Part shown: piece by piece, positions 42,945 through 52,266 of the stretch
Numbering within the stretch: position 1 is the first letter of the stretch
Layout of the letters: each line of letters starts with the position of its first letter
DNA from: Paenibacillus sp. BK033
GTDB taxonomy: Bacteria > Bacillota > Bacilli > Paenibacillales > Paenibacillaceae
Assembly (NCBI RefSeq): GCF_004345425.1
Contig: NZ_SLVP01000004.1
Coordinates: 372,001 to 436,000, forward strand
Length of the DNA stretch: 64,000 nucleotides
Direction of reading: 5' to 3'
The notes under the pieces: generated by a model
Databases searched by the model: none
What the model was told of the DNA's origin: nothing
Seen by the model: the letters and a program-made list of their open reading frames with translations, nothing else
Position numbers and translations under genes: made by a program

Positions 42945-43700
42945 ATGATGAACCGCACTAATTCCCTTTTTTATTTCCGTAAATCTTATGCTTTGTTGAT
43001 TATCGTTTTGTTTGTTCTTGTGATGAGCTGGGAGCAGCAGCGTACGGATGCGGCTGTGGTCGATACGATTATTCCGCAGGATTCCATTCGTCTGCGCATC
43101 CTGGCCAATTCGGACTCCCCTGCCGACCAGGCCGTAAAGCGCGTTGTCCGCGATGCCGTGGTGAAAGCGATGGACAATTGGGTGGCGGGTCCGCAAACCA
43201 TTGAAGAAGCGCGCCAAATGGTGCTTGATCATATGGACGAAATCGAAGGTATCGTCGCCGACGTGCTGGCAAGCCGCGGGTTCGATTATAATTACCATGC
43301 AGAGCTTGGACAGGTGCCGTTCCCGACCAAAATGTACAGCAACGAAGTGTATCCTGCAGGCAACTATGAAGCTCTCCTGATTACGCTTGGCGAAGGCAAA
43401 GGCCAAAACTGGTGGTGCGTGCTTTTTCCGCCGCTGTGCTTCATTGACGCCGCAACAGGCGAAGCCGTTGCAGCCGATCCGGACGCCGACGCTGCAAAGG
43501 CGGAGACGGTAAAAGCCGCTTCCGCTGATCATAAAGAAAACGAAAAGGTTGAAAAAGCCTCTGACGGCAAGGAAGGCAAATCCGAAGCCTCCGTTCAAAA
43601 GCCGCAAGACGAGAACAAGCAAGGCGAAGCGCCGCAAGCAAAGTTTTTCCTGCTGGAAATCATTGAGCAATTCATCAATTGGCTGAAAAGCCTGTTCTAA
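42945..43700 (+). CDS. spoIIR: Stage II sporulation protein R
   Basis: A 251-residue SpoIIR, made in the forespore and exported to switch on SpoIIGA, which then processes pro-sigma-E in the mother cell. One membrane/signal segment is at about 13-30 (YALLIIVLFVLVMSWEQQ). The conserved domain covers about 40-175 with SIRLRILANSDSPADQ, KMYSNEVYPAGNYEAL and GQNWWCVLFPPLCFID. After it comes a charged Ala/Lys/Glu linker of some 55 residues and a C-terminal amphipathic helix (FFLLEIIEQFINWLKSLF). AGAGGAG precedes the ATG-ATG start. The gene proves that the organism sporulates or descends from sporulating ancestors. Confidence 0.93.
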   Translation: MMNRTNSLFYFRKSYALLIIVLFVLVMSWEQQRTDAAVVDTIIPQDSIRLRILANSDSPADQAVKRVVRDAVVKAMDNWVAGPQTIEEARQMVLDHMDEIEGIVADVLASRGFDYNYHAELGQVPFPTKMYSNEVYPAGNYEALLITLGEGKGQNWWCVLFPPLCFIDAATGEAVAADPDADAAKAETVKAASADHKENEKVEKASDGKEGKSEASVQKPQDENKQGEAPQAKFFLLEIIEQFINWLKSLF

Positions 43701-43843
43701 TGCAAGTTCCGCGCGGCGGTTCTTCAAAGGCGCATAGTCGCCCGGTGAAGGGCCGCCGCTCTGCAATTCGGAAGGTATATGCTATAATGGGGGCAGTTAG
43801 ATGATGAATGATTACTTTGTATAGCAGGGATTGAAGGATAGAG

Positions 43844-44914
43844 ATGATAACAACGAAGGTTTGGCGAGTTGCGGAGGCGGCTTCCGCCGATGCGCTGGCC
43901 GGCCAACTGGAGGAAGCGGCTGCGCTGCTGCGGGACGGAGAGCTGGTTGCTTTTCCGACCGAAACGGTATACGGACTAGGCGCCGATGCCCGCAACACAA
44001 AGGCGGTCGAAGGCATATTCAAGGCAAAAGGCAGGCCGTCGGATAATCCTCTTATCGTGCATATCGCGGATGAGAATCAGCTGGAGGAGCTTGTGCTGCC
44101 TTATCCGGAGCTTGCCCGCCGTCTGATGAGCGAGCTGTGGCCGGGTCCGCTAACGATTGTGCTCCCGGTACGCCCCGAGGCTGTTTCTCCGCTTGTTACG
44201 GCGGGGCTGGCCACCGTCGGCATCCGGATGCCGGATCATCCGGCCGCGCTTGCCCTCATTCGGCAATCCGGCTGTCCGGTGGCAGCTCCCAGCGCGAACC
44301 GCTCCGGCCGGCCCAGCCCCACGCTTGCAGCGCATGTGCTGGAGGATCTGGACGGGAAAATCAGCGGAATCGTAGACGGGGGCGCAACGGGCGTCGGACT
44401 GGAATCAACCGTTGTGGAGCTGCCCGATTCGAATACAATCCGTATTCTCCGTCCCGGGGGGATTACGGCCGAGCGGCTGCGGGCCGCAGCGCCGGAAGCG
44501 GTAATCGATGCGCCGTCGGCGGACAAAGCGGATGTATCCGAAGCCCCGCGCTCGCCTGGCATGAAATACACGCATTACGCGCCTGCGGGCGATCTTCGGA
44601 TCGTACTGGGCGAGCCTTCGAATGCGGTAAGATATATTCAGGAACAGCTAGGCCGTTCAAAAACAATGTCTCAAAAGACAGGTGTTCTGACTTTCGACGA
44701 AAGAGCAAACGCTTATGATGCCGACCTGATTCTCAGTTACGGCAGCGAGCTGCATCCGGAGCAGGCGGCGCATAATCTGTATGCCGCGCTTCGCCAGTTT
44801 GACTCGGAAGGCGTGCAGCGCATATGGGCGGAAGGCTGCTCGGAAGAAGGAATCGGTCTTGCTCTTATGAACCGTCTGGCGAAGGCGGCCGGACATCAAA
44901 TCGTCCGCGTATAG
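43844..44914 (+). CDS. ywlC: Threonylcarbamoyl-AMP synthase (Sua5/YwlC type)
   Basis: A 356-residue enzyme that makes threonylcarbamoyl-AMP from threonine, bicarbonate and ATP for the t6A modification of tRNAs decoding ANN codons. The YrdC-like domain covers about 15-215 (FPTETVYGLGADA, KAKGRPSDNPLIVHI, VAAPSANRSGRPSPT). A linker with SPGMKYTHYAP leads to the C-terminal Sua5 domain, so it is the long form, as in B. subtilis YwlC. A TATAAT -10 lies at about 43783-43788. The mntP gene follows. Confidence 0.95.
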   Translation: MITTKVWRVAEAASADALAGQLEEAAALLRDGELVAFPTETVYGLGADARNTKAVEGIFKAKGRPSDNPLIVHIADENQLEELVLPYPELARRLMSELWPGPLTIVLPVRPEAVSPLVTAGLATVGIRMPDHPAALALIRQSGCPVAAPSANRSGRPSPTLAAHVLEDLDGKISGIVDGGATGVGLESTVVELPDSNTIRILRPGGITAERLRAAAPEAVIDAPSADKADVSEAPRSPGMKYTHYAPAGDLRIVLGEPSNAVRYIQEQLGRSKTMSQKTGVLTFDERANAYDADLILSYGSELHPEQAAHNLYAALRQFDSEGVQRIWAEGCSEEGIGLALMNRLAKAAGHQIVRV

Positions 44915-44981
44915 AATAGTATGTTTGTCCCCTTGTCCGCATATCTTGGTTAGGAATGGATGTGGACATGGGGGCGATAGC

Positions 44982-45542
44982 GTGACTGATGCAACTTTGC
45001 ATGCCGGACAATTCGCGACACTGCTCATTATGGCGGTTGCGCTTGGCATGGATGCTTTTTCGTTAGGAATCGGAATCGGGCTGAAGGGGATTCGCCTGCG
45101 GGATGTGCTCCGGTTAAGCAGCATCATCGCATTATTCCATGTGCTAATGCCGCTTGGCGGCATCTATGCCGGACATTTCGTCAGCGGACTGCTTGGCCAT
45201 GTGGCGACGGTGGCTGCGGGCGTGCTGCTGCTTTTGCTTGGCGGACACATGATTTACAGCTCGCTCAAAGGGGAATCGGTCCAAACGATGGACTACCGTT
45301 CCTCGGTCGGAACGTTCTTGTTTGCGTTCAGCGTCAGCATCGACTCCTTCTCCGTTGGCGTAACTTTGGGCATGTTCGAGGCCGATATTTTGCTGACGGT
45401 TTTATTGTTTGGTTTTTTCGGCGGCTTGATGTCCGTGCTGGGGCTGCTGCTTGGACGCCGGGTCAGCGAGAATCTGGGCGGCTACGGGGAGGCGCTTGGC
45501 GGGGCGATCCTGCTCGTTTTCGGTCTTTTATTTATATTCTAA
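44982..45542 (+). CDS. mntP: Manganese efflux pump MntP
   Basis: A 186-residue six-helix exporter of Mn(II). The two repeated motifs each carry the key acidic residue: AVALGMDAFSLGIGIG in helix 1 and FSVSIDSFSVGVTLG in helix 4. Start is GTG after GGGGGCG; the frame is open upstream but without a better site. The order tsaC-mntP-ywlE is conserved in Bacilli. Mn riboswitches (yybP-ykoY type) often precede mntP, but I see none here. Confidence 0.93.
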   Translation: MTDATLHAGQFATLLIMAVALGMDAFSLGIGIGLKGIRLRDVLRLSSIIALFHVLMPLGGIYAGHFVSGLLGHVATVAAGVLLLLLGGHMIYSSLKGESVQTMDYRSSVGTFLFAFSVSIDSFSVGVTLGMFEADILLTVLLFGFFGGLMSVLGLLLGRRVSENLGGYGEALGGAILLVFGLLFIF

Positions 45543-45585
45543 AAATCAACAATGAAATCAGCTATACCAGAAAGGGGAATGCAGC

Positions 45586-46164
45586 ATGACGCGCATCTTG
45601 TTTGTTTGTACCGGTAATACCTGCCGTTCGCCGATGGCGGAAGCCATGCTGAGGGCGATGGCGGAGCAAAAGGGGATTTCGGTCGAGGTCCGCTCCGCCG
45701 GCGTATCTACCATTGACGGTCTGCCGATCTCGTCGCATGCGGCTACGGCGCTGCGGGGCAAATCGGTCGAGCACCGCGGCTCGTCGCGCGCGTTAAGCGG
45801 CGAAGCCGTTGCTTGGGCGGATCTCATTCTAACGATGACAGCCGGACATAAACGCGGCTTGCTTAACTATTTCCCTGAAGCGGTGGATAAAGCGTATACG
45901 CTCAAGGAATACGTCAACCAGGACACGTCCGTTCAGGCAGACATCGAAGAACTCGAACGCCTGTATACGGAGATGCATATGAAGCAGGCGCTGGGTCAGC
46001 AGCTGTCGGCCGCGGAGCGTTCCCGTCTGCTGGAGCTGGAGCGCAGGATCCCCAGCTTCGATATCGCCGATCCGTTCGGCGGGACGCTCGGCATGTACGA
46101 GAGCTGCGCCAAAGAAATCGAAGAGAGCCTGAAGGCCCTCCTTCAAATGCTTCAAAAGGGATGA
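45586..46164 (+). CDS. ywlE: Protein arginine phosphatase (YwlE family)
   Basis: A 192-residue low-molecular-weight phosphatase. The P-loop CTGNTCRS supplies nucleophile Cys8 and Arg14, and the catalytic Asp is in DPFGG. In B. subtilis YwlE removes phosphate from arginine put on by McsB, countering ClpCP degradation. Thr at the second variable loop position (GNT) fits an arginine-specific enzyme rather than a tyrosine phosphatase. The insert around 130-150 (MHMKQALGQQLSAAE) makes it longer than the B. subtilis protein. AGAAAGGGG precedes the ATG. Confidence 0.9.
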   Translation: MTRILFVCTGNTCRSPMAEAMLRAMAEQKGISVEVRSAGVSTIDGLPISSHAATALRGKSVEHRGSSRALSGEAVAWADLILTMTAGHKRGLLNYFPEAVDKAYTLKEYVNQDTSVQADIEELERLYTEMHMKQALGQQLSAAERSRLLELERRIPSFDIADPFGGTLGMYESCAKEIEESLKALLQMLQKG

Positions 46165-46206
46165 AATTCCATGCCGGAATAAGGCTCGATTTATGCGTAT
46201 ATTTGA

Positions 46207-46235
46207 TTGATTTTCATGGTTGAATAAGCTATCAT
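46207..46235 (+). promoter_or_regulatory. Promoter of the ZTP-riboswitch operon
   Basis: TTGATT (46207-46212), a 17-base spacer, then TATCAT (46230-46235), about 15 bases before the aptamer. Confidence 0.6.
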
Positions 46236-46249
46236 GAAGGTAACAAAGA

Positions 46250-46367
46250 CGGTTTCCGATGTAACTGGCGACGGAAGTGGGTAACCACGGTGGAGCATCG
46301 GAACATACGGCCGGTCGCCTGGGCAAAGAGCAGCATGCTAGTCATAGCATGTCATGCTCTTTTTTCG
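46250..46367 (+). promoter_or_regulatory. ZTP riboswitch (pfl motif) with terminator
   Basis: The conserved ZTP aptamer parts are present in order: AACTGGCG, AGTGGGTAACCACGGTGGAG, and, after a short variable linker, GTCGCCTGGGC. CCGATG and CATCGG form the closing P1 pairing. A terminator follows at once: AAGAGCA/TGCTCTT with inner GCATGCTA/TAGCATGT, then T6. ZMP or ZTP, which build up when 10-formyl-tetrahydrofolate is short, are known to stabilise the aptamer and allow read-through. The genes behind it are rpiB, ywlG and glyA; glyA is a classic target of this riboswitch. Confidence 0.93.
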
Positions 46368-46431
46368 TCTTTTTGAGGATTTTAGGTATAATAAGTCCGT
46401 ATGATTCGACAACTAGCAGGAGGGTTTTGCG

Positions 46432-46890
46432 TTGAAAATTGCAATTGGTGCAGATCATGCGGGTTACCGTCTGAAAGATGAAATTGTTCCGTTTCTTTTA
46501 TCGCTTGGTCATGAAATTGAAGACTTGGGCTGCGACTGCAGCCAGTCGGTGGATTATCCCGATTACGCGCTGCCTGTGGCGGACAGAGTGGCCAGCGGCC
46601 AAGCTGACCGCGGCATTCTGATTTGCGGCACGGGTATCGGCATGTCAATCGCGGCGAATAAAGTTCCCGGTATCCGCTGCGCGCTGGTGCATGACATGTT
46701 TTCGGCACAAGCAACCCGCGAGCATAATGATACGAACGTGCTTGCGATGGGCGAGCGTATTATCGGCCCTGGTCTTGCGCAGGAAATTGTCCGCATCTGG
46801 ATGGAGACGCCGTTCTCGGGTGGCGAGCGACATGTAGGGCGTGTCCGGAAAGTGAAGGAAATCGAGCAGCAGTATACGGTTCATCCTTAG
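46432..46890 (+). CDS. rpiB: Ribose-5-phosphate isomerase B
   Basis: A 152-residue enzyme that interconverts ribose 5-phosphate and ribulose 5-phosphate. IGADHAGYRLKDEI and the active-site loop GILICGTGIGMSIAANK with the catalytic Cys are diagnostic; REHNDTNVLAMG completes the site. Start is TTG with AGGAGGG. It is the first gene after the ZTP riboswitch, which ties ribose phosphate supply for PRPP to purine and folate status. A TATAAT sequence at 46388-46393 could be a second promoter, but no -35 fits. Confidence 0.95.
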   Translation: MKIAIGADHAGYRLKDEIVPFLLSLGHEIEDLGCDCSQSVDYPDYALPVADRVASGQADRGILICGTGIGMSIAANKVPGIRCALVHDMFSAQATREHNDTNVLAMGERIIGPGLAQEIVRIWMETPFSGGERHVGRVRKVKEIEQQYTVHP

Positions 46891-46894
46891 GTCC

Positions 46895-46984
46895 ATGCTT
46901 TCGAGGCGAGAATTATCATTAACCGCTTAATTAACAGGCTATCGGTGTAATTAATCCTGAAGCGCTAGATGTGATCATTCTTAT
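46895..46984 (+). repeat. Intergenic hairpin repeat, copy A (before ywlG)
   Basis: Starts ATGCTTTCGAGGCGAGAAT. Arms GAGAATTATCA (46908-46918) and TGATCATTCTT (46972-46982) pair with one mismatch; ACCGCTT and AAGCG pair inside. It ends 7 bases before the GAGGAGG of ywlG. It shares its layout (GCTT-CGA-GC head, GAAT..TCA arm, ATTC-T end) with copies B to E. Confidence 0.6.
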
Positions 46985-47004
46985 CTTTGAGGAGGTATCT
47001 CGGC

Positions 47005-47607
47005 ATGAACAATCAAAAGGAAACCATTACTATTGCGGCCGATGTGGAGACGATTGTGCGGGAGCTTGTCGCGGCAGGGGGACTTAGAGCCGGACAGCTG
47101 CTTGTCATCGGCACCAGCACAAGCGAGGTGCTTGGCCACCGGATCGGCACTTCGGGAACGGTCGAGACGGCCGCGCAGATTTATGCGGGCATTGAAGCGG
47201 TCCGTAAGGATGTAGGCTTTTATCCGGTTTACCAGTGCTGCGAGCATTTGAACCGGGCGCTTGTCCTCCCTCGCGAGGCGGCGGACAAGTATGGGCTGGA
47301 TGAGGTTGCGGCCGTTCCCGTTCCGAAAGCGGGAGGATCCATGGCCGCTTATGCTTTCCGGCATTTGCCGAATGCCTGCTTGGTTGAAACGATTCAGGCG
47401 CATGCGGGAATCGATATCGGCGATACCTTTATCGGCATGCACCTGCGCCGGGTTGCGGTTCCGGTCAGACCGTCCATCCGGTCGATTGGCGCAGCCCATG
47501 TCACGATGGCTTTTTCGCGGCCTAAGCTGATCGGCGGAGCGCGAGCGGTATACACCTTGGAAGACAGCGGCCTGGCGTCAGAGCAGACGTCAGGAACTTG
47601 CGAATAA
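47005..47607 (+). CDS. ywlG: TIGR01440/DUF436 family protein (YwlG)
   Basis: A 200-residue protein of the DUF436 family, always found between rpiB and glyA in Bacilli and of unknown function. Conserved stretches are [47 protein letters not shown] and [13 protein letters not shown]. The CCEHLNR cluster could be a metal or substrate site (inference). GAGGAGG precedes the ATG. Hairpin repeat copy A lies directly upstream, in the rpiB-ywlG gap. Confidence 0.9.
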   Translation: MNNQKETITIAADVETIVRELVAAGGLRAGQLLVIGTSTSEVLGHRIGTSGTVETAAQIYAGIEAVRKDVGFYPVYQCCEHLNRALVLPREAADKYGLDEVAAVPVPKAGGSMAAYAFRHLPNACLVETIQAHAGIDIGDTFIGMHLRRVAVPVRPSIRSIGAAHVTMAFSRPKLIGGARAVYTLEDSGLASEQTSGTCE

Positions 47608-47630
47608 TTATATTTAGGAGGCTTTTCACA

Positions 47631-48878
47631 ATGGAAAACTTACGTAACCAAGATCCTGAAGTATTGAAGGCAATGGGCCTTGAGCTGCAGCGCCAACGCG
47701 ACAACATCGAGCTGATCGCATCCGAGAACATCGTAAGCGAAGCGGTTCTGGAAGCTATGGGTTCGGTCCTGACGAATAAATATGCAGAAGGCTACCCCGG
47801 CAAACGCTTCTACGGCGGCTGCGAGCATGTGGACATTGTGGAAGACATCGCACGCGAGCGCGCGAAAGAAATCTTTGGCGCCGAGCACGCGAACGTTCAG
47901 CCTCACTCCGGCGCTCAAGCGAACATGGCGGTATACCTTGCCGTTCTCAAACCGGGCGACACGGTTCTTGGCATGAACCTGGCTCACGGCGGTCATTTGA
48001 CGCACGGCAGCCCGGTTAACGCATCCGGTCTTTTGTACAACTTCGTTGCTTACGGCGTAGAAGAAGATACATTTACGATCAACTATGAAGAAGTTCGCAA
48101 AGCGGCCTTCAAACACCGTCCTCGTCTGATCGTTGCCGGCGCGAGCGCATACCCGCGTACAATCGATTTCGAGAAGCTTGGCCAAATCGCTCAAGACGTA
48201 GGCGCGTTGTTCATGGTGGATATGGCTCATATCGCGGGTCTTGTTGCAGCCGGTCTGCATCCGAACCCGGTGCCTCATGCGCATTTCGTTACGACAACAA
48301 CTCACAAAACGCTCCGCGGTCCTCGCGGCGGCATGATTCTTTGCCGTCAGCCTTGGGCAGCGGCAATCGATAAAGCGGTATTCCCTGGTTCGCAAGGCGG
48401 CCCTCTAATGCACATTATCGCAGCAAAAGCCGTTGCATTCGGCGAAGCCCTTCAACCATCGTTCAAGGAATACGCGCAAAAAGTGGTAAGCAACGCGAAA
48501 GTATTGTCCGAGACGCTGATCGCGGAAGGCATCAACATCGTTTCCGGCGGCACGGACAACCACTTGATGCTGATTGACACTCGGAGCCTGAACATTACGG
48601 GCCGCGACGCCGAGCATGTACTCGACTCCATCGGAATTACGGCGAATAAAAACGCGATTCCATTCGATCCAACAAGCCCGTTTGTAACAAGCGGTATCCG
48701 TCTCGGTACGCCGGCTGCTACTTCCCGCGGCATGGACGAGAAGGCCATGAAAACAATTGGCGAGATTATCGCTATGACGCTGAAGAGTCCGAAGGACGAA
48801 GCGGTCCTGGCTAAAGCCAAAGGCATGGTTCGCGACCTGACTGCTCAATTCCCGCTTTACCCGAACATGAAGTACTAA
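47631..48878 (+). CDS. glyA: Serine hydroxymethyltransferase
   Basis: A 415-residue PLP enzyme that converts serine and tetrahydrofolate to glycine and methylene-THF, the main source of one-carbon units. The PLP lysine is Lys226 in [29 protein letters not shown] and [15 protein letters not shown] are standard. AGGAGG precedes the ATG. It is the last gene of the ZTP-riboswitch operon and ends in a strong terminator. Codon use is biased to favoured codons, consistent with high expression. Confidence 0.97.
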   Translation: MENLRNQDPEVLKAMGLELQRQRDNIELIASENIVSEAVLEAMGSVLTNKYAEGYPGKRFYGGCEHVDIVEDIARERAKEIFGAEHANVQPHSGAQANMAVYLAVLKPGDTVLGMNLAHGGHLTHGSPVNASGLLYNFVAYGVEEDTFTINYEEVRKAAFKHRPRLIVAGASAYPRTIDFEKLGQIAQDVGALFMVDMAHIAGLVAAGLHPNPVPHAHFVTTTTHKTLRGPRGGMILCRQPWAAAIDKAVFPGSQGGPLMHIIAAKAVAFGEALQPSFKEYAQKVVSNAKVLSETLIAEGINIVSGGTDNHLMLIDTRSLNITGRDAEHVLDSIGITANKNAIPFDPTSPFVTSGIRLGTPAATSRGMDEKAMKTIGEIIAMTLKSPKDEAVLAKAKGMVRDLTAQFPLYPNMKY

Positions 48879-48896
48879 AAGCTATCTTTGCAGCAT

Positions 48897-48950
48897 AAGA
48901 GGCTGTTCCCAAGGTCCAATTGACCGCTTGGGAACGGCCTCTTTCTTTTT
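48897..48950 (+). terminator. Rho-independent terminator after glyA; AT-rich leader follows to 49421
   Basis: Arms AAGAGGCTGTTCCCAAG and CTTGGGAACGGCCTCTT with a T-rich run. The remaining 470 bases before oppA are AT-rich and hold no gene. They contain a short palindrome GAACATATGTTC (49301-49312) and a TACAAT that may be part of the oppA promoter. Confidence 0.9.
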
Positions 48951-49421
48951 TTTGCTGAGTTCATATGGGTTATTCGCGTTGGAGATATAGTAATTTCGCT
49001 ATGCAAGTATAGAAGCAAAGGAATTGTTCGTTGTTTCACAGGTCTCTATGATTTGAATGAGGAGCATTTTCCGCGCGCGGTGGCCGCTTAGCCTTGATGT
49101 TATGAATAAGTTAAACCGATTGCAGCATGCTATGTAAGCGGGTTCCACGAAACTACAGATCTCGTCAAATTTCGACAAATATAGAAATGTAATTTCTGGG
49201 GCGTGACAAATGATAATAAATTATGTATATTTGTTAATGGTATATTAATTAACATTACTTTTGTACTAATTTGGCCTGAACATTTGTAAAACAGGGTGGT
49301 TGAACATATGTTCATTGATAATTATTCAATGATTCGTATTAATTCTCGCAATGTTTAATTTATGTAATGTCAAATTATTACAATAGAAAGCAAGAGGAGA
49401 ACATCCAGGGGAGGAAGTAAA

Positions 49422-51068
49422 ATGTCGAAGAAGAAGTATGGCTTTACCATGATTTCCGTACTGCTTGCACTGGCTCTTGTAGCCGTCGGCTGTACACCTA
49501 AGCAAGAGTCCGGAAGCAGCGAAGGCTCTGTATTCCGCATGAACCTTGCCACTGAACCGCCGTCCCTTGACCCGGCTCAGGTACAGGACCAAGTGTCTGC
49601 AACTGTAGTAAACGGTTTGTTTGAAGGACTGACTCGTAAGAACGAGAAGGGCGAAGTTGAACCAGCTGTCGCTAAAGAGTGGAAAATCTCCGACGACGGC
49701 AAAACGTACACGTTCACCATTCGCGACGACGCGAAATGGAGCAACGGGGATCCGGTAACTGCGGGTGACTTCGAATACGCTTGGAAGCGTGCTCTTGATC
49801 CTAACCTGAAACCGGCAGCATCCGCTTATGCTTACCAGCTGTACTACATCAAGAATGCGGAAGCTTACAACACGGCAGCTGACGGCGTAACAGCCGACGA
49901 TGTTGGCGTTAAAGCCGTTGACGACCACACGCTGCAAGTTGAGCTGAACTCGCCAACTCCTTATTTCCTTGGTCTGATGTCCTTCACGGTCTTCTACCCG
50001 GTTCACAAATCGGCTAAAGAGAACGAGCAATGGGCTACAGACGTTTCGACTCTGGTTTCCAACGGTCCGTTCAAAATGAGCGATTGGAAAAAGAACAATT
50101 CCATTACAATCGCTAAGAACGACAACTACTACGCGAAAGACGACATCAAGCTCTCCAAGGTTGTCTTCTCTGAAGTTAACGACTCGAATACAGAGCTGAG
50201 CATGTATCAAACAGGCGAACTGGATTATGCAGGCATGCCTACTGGCCTGATCCCTAACGAACAATTCCCGACGCTGAAGCAAAACAATCCGGATGAGTTC
50301 AAAATCCAAGGCAGCGCATCGATCTATTACTACCTGTTCAATACAACGCAAAAGCCTTACGATAACGAAAAAATCCGTCAAGCGCTCTCGATGGCGATCA
50401 GCCGTCAAGATATCGTTGACAACGTAACAAAAGGCGAGCAAAAGCCTGCTTACGGTATCGTTCCTCCAGGTATCAAAGGCGAAAAAGAAGACTTCCGTAC
50501 GGAGCATCCGGACAACTACTTCAAAGAAGACGTTGAGGAAGCGAAAAAACTGCTTGCCGAAGGTCTGAAAGAAGAAGGCCTGACTGCAATGCCAACGGTT
50601 AAAGTAACTTACAACACGAATGAGCTGCATCAAGCGGTTGCGGAAGCAATTGCCGAAATGTGGAGCAAAAACCTCGGCATCAAAACCGAAGTTAGCAAGC
50701 AAGAATGGGGCGTCTTCCTCGACAACCGTAACCACCTGAACTACGATGTGGCACGCGGCGGCTGGGGCGCTGACTACGATGATCCAATGACGTTCATCGA
50801 CCTGTTCTCGTCGAAATCCGGTAACAACAACACTGGCTTTGCTAACAAAGAGTACGACGATCTGATCAAAGAAGCTTACAGCACGGACGACCAAGCTAAA
50901 CGCATGGAAGCAATGTCCAAAGCTGAGTCGCTTGTAATCGGTACTCGCGCGATTATGCCGATCTACTACTACAGCACCGTTTATATGATCAAGCCTGGTT
51001 TCAAAGGCATCTTTATCGACTACAAAGGCGACATTGATTACAACCGCGGTTACTACGAAGCGAAGTAA
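49422..51068 (+). CDS. oppA: Oligopeptide ABC transporter substrate-binding lipoprotein
   Basis: A 548-residue lipoprotein that captures peptides outside the membrane for the OppBCDF transporter. The signal peptide ends in the lipobox AVGC with lipidated Cys24. The SBP family 5 signature is in LATEPPSLDPAQVQD...VVNGLFEGLTRKNEKGEV, and DNEKIRQALSMAISRQDI and GGWGADYDDPMTFIDLF are typical of OppA/DppE. Peptide size and type are not predictable. It is the first gene of the opp operon, followed by an imperfect-terminator hairpin, so it should be expressed more than the rest. Confidence 0.94.
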   Translation: MSKKKYGFTMISVLLALALVAVGCTPKQESGSSEGSVFRMNLATEPPSLDPAQVQDQVSATVVNGLFEGLTRKNEKGEVEPAVAKEWKISDDGKTYTFTIRDDAKWSNGDPVTAGDFEYAWKRALDPNLKPAASAYAYQLYYIKNAEAYNTAADGVTADDVGVKAVDDHTLQVELNSPTPYFLGLMSFTVFYPVHKSAKENEQWATDVSTLVSNGPFKMSDWKKNNSITIAKNDNYYAKDDIKLSKVVFSEVNDSNTELSMYQTGELDYAGMPTGLIPNEQFPTLKQNNPDEFKIQGSASIYYYLFNTTQKPYDNEKIRQALSMAISRQDIVDNVTKGEQKPAYGIVPPGIKGEKEDFRTEHPDNYFKEDVEEAKKLLAEGLKEEGLTAMPTVKVTYNTNELHQAVAEAIAEMWSKNLGIKTEVSKQEWGVFLDNRNHLNYDVARGGWGADYDDPMTFIDLFSSKSGNNNTGFANKEYDDLIKEAYSTDDQAKRMEAMSKAESLVIGTRAIMPIYYYSTVYMIKPGFKGIFIDYKGDIDYNRGYYEAK

Positions 51069-51088
51069 TTAAGGCTCGGCACGGATTG

Positions 51089-51138
51089 AGGGATATATGC
51101 GGCCAATGATAGCTGCATATATCCCCTTTCAATTTTTT
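51089..51138 (+). terminator. Hairpin after oppA, likely partial terminator
   Basis: Perfect 11-base arms GGGATATATGC/GCATATATCCC (51090-51100, 51115-51125), then CTTTCAATTTTTT. Since the permease genes follow on the same strand, it probably lowers their level relative to oppA. Confidence 0.7.
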
Positions 51139-51171
51139 AGTTTCGTTTGTTTAAGAATTTTAATTTTGAAA

Positions 51172-51240
51172 GCTTACGCTTTCGAAGTAATGAATCATCA
51201 CAATGGCCCTAAACGCGGCTATTAGGGTGATAATTCATTT
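51172..51240 (+). repeat. Intergenic hairpin repeat, copy B (between oppA and oppB)
   Basis: Head GCTTACGCTTTCGAAG, arms AATGAATCATCAC (51189-51201) and GTGATAATTCATT (51227-51239) with a single mismatch, and inner CCCTAA/TTAGGG. It is followed directly by copy C. Confidence 0.65.
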
Positions 51241-51245
51241 AAAGT

Positions 51246-51313
51246 CGATGCTTACGATGCAAGAATCATCACAAACAGCCATGGTAATGGCGCTTTGTGT
51301 GATCATTCTTTTT
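51246..51313 (+). repeat. Intergenic hairpin repeat, copy C (before oppB)
   Basis: Head GATGCTTACGATGC, arms AAGAATCATCACAAA (51261-51275) and TTTGTGTGATCATTCTT (51294-51310), inner CCAT/ATGG. It runs into the AGGAGG of oppB within a few bases. Confidence 0.65.
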
Positions 51314-51330
51314 AGGAGGTGCCATGACGT

Positions 51331-52263
51331 TTGGTCCGCTATGTGCTTCAGAAGCTGTTGTTCATGATCGTATCGATCTTTGTGCTGGCCTCGGCCACTT
51401 TTTTTCTGATGAAGGCCATTCCAGGCAACCCGTTCCAAAGTGAGAAGAACATTCCTCCTGCCATTCAAGAGCGTTTGAATGAAGAGTATGGACTTAATGA
51501 TCCGCTGGGCGTTCAATATTTGCATTATTTGAACAATCTGATTCACTTTAATCTCGGGATGTCCATGAAACAACAGTACGTTACTGTAGTTGATATTATT
51601 AAGACTGGTTTTATCTATTCCCTTCAAATCGGTGTCTTCGCCATTATTCTGGCGATTGCAGCCGGCGTGTTGTTCGGTCTGATTGCTGCGCTTAACCACC
51701 GCAAGTTTCTTGACGGCTTTACGATTTTGCTGGCCGTACTTGGTGTATCGATACCGAGTTTCGTTGTCGCTCCATTCTTGCAGTATGTATTTGGCGTCAA
51801 ATTGCGCTGGTTCGACGTAGCCGGATTGAATGACCCGACGGACTTTATTATGCCGGTCATCGCCTTGTCTTTCCTGCCGGCCGCGTTTATCGCGCGACTT
51901 GTACGCTCCAGCATGCTGGAAGTGCTCAGCGCGGATTATATGAAAACCGCACGGGCGAAGGGCTTGTCCGGCCGCGTTATTCTGGTCCGCCACGCTTTGC
52001 GGAATGCTATTCTTCCGGTTGTCACGTACATTGGTCCGATGACGGCCAATATTATTACAGGTTCCGTGGTTATCGAACAAATCTTCGGCATCGGCGGTCT
52101 TGGCAAATTCTTCGTCAACAGTATTACCAACCGTGATTACACGCTTATTATGGGACTCACGCTGTTCTACGCCGTCATTTTGATGCTGGCGCGTTTCCTT
52201 ACCGATATCGCTTACGGATTCGTAGATCCGCGCATAAAATTGACCAGCAGGAAGGGGGGCTAA
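51331..52263 (+). CDS. oppB: Oligopeptide ABC transporter permease OppB
   Basis: A 310-residue inner-membrane permease with six helices. The BPD-transporter EAA loop reads YMKTARAKGLSGRVILVRHA, and IEQIFGIGGLGKFFVNSI is the conserved OppB/DppB end. It pairs with OppC to form the peptide channel. Start is TTG with AGGAGG upstream; an ATG eight bases earlier is in another frame. The leader contains hairpin repeats B and C. Confidence 0.94.
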   Translation: MVRYVLQKLLFMIVSIFVLASATFFLMKAIPGNPFQSEKNIPPAIQERLNEEYGLNDPLGVQYLHYLNNLIHFNLGMSMKQQYVTVVDIIKTGFIYSLQIGVFAIILAIAAGVLFGLIAALNHRKFLDGFTILLAVLGVSIPSFVVAPFLQYVFGVKLRWFDVAGLNDPTDFIMPVIALSFLPAAFIARLVRSSMLEVLSADYMKTARAKGLSGRVILVRHALRNAILPVVTYIGPMTANIITGSVVIEQIFGIGGLGKFFVNSITNRDYTLIMGLTLFYAVILMLARFLTDIAYGFVDPRIKLTSRKGG

Positions 52264-52266
52264 TCG

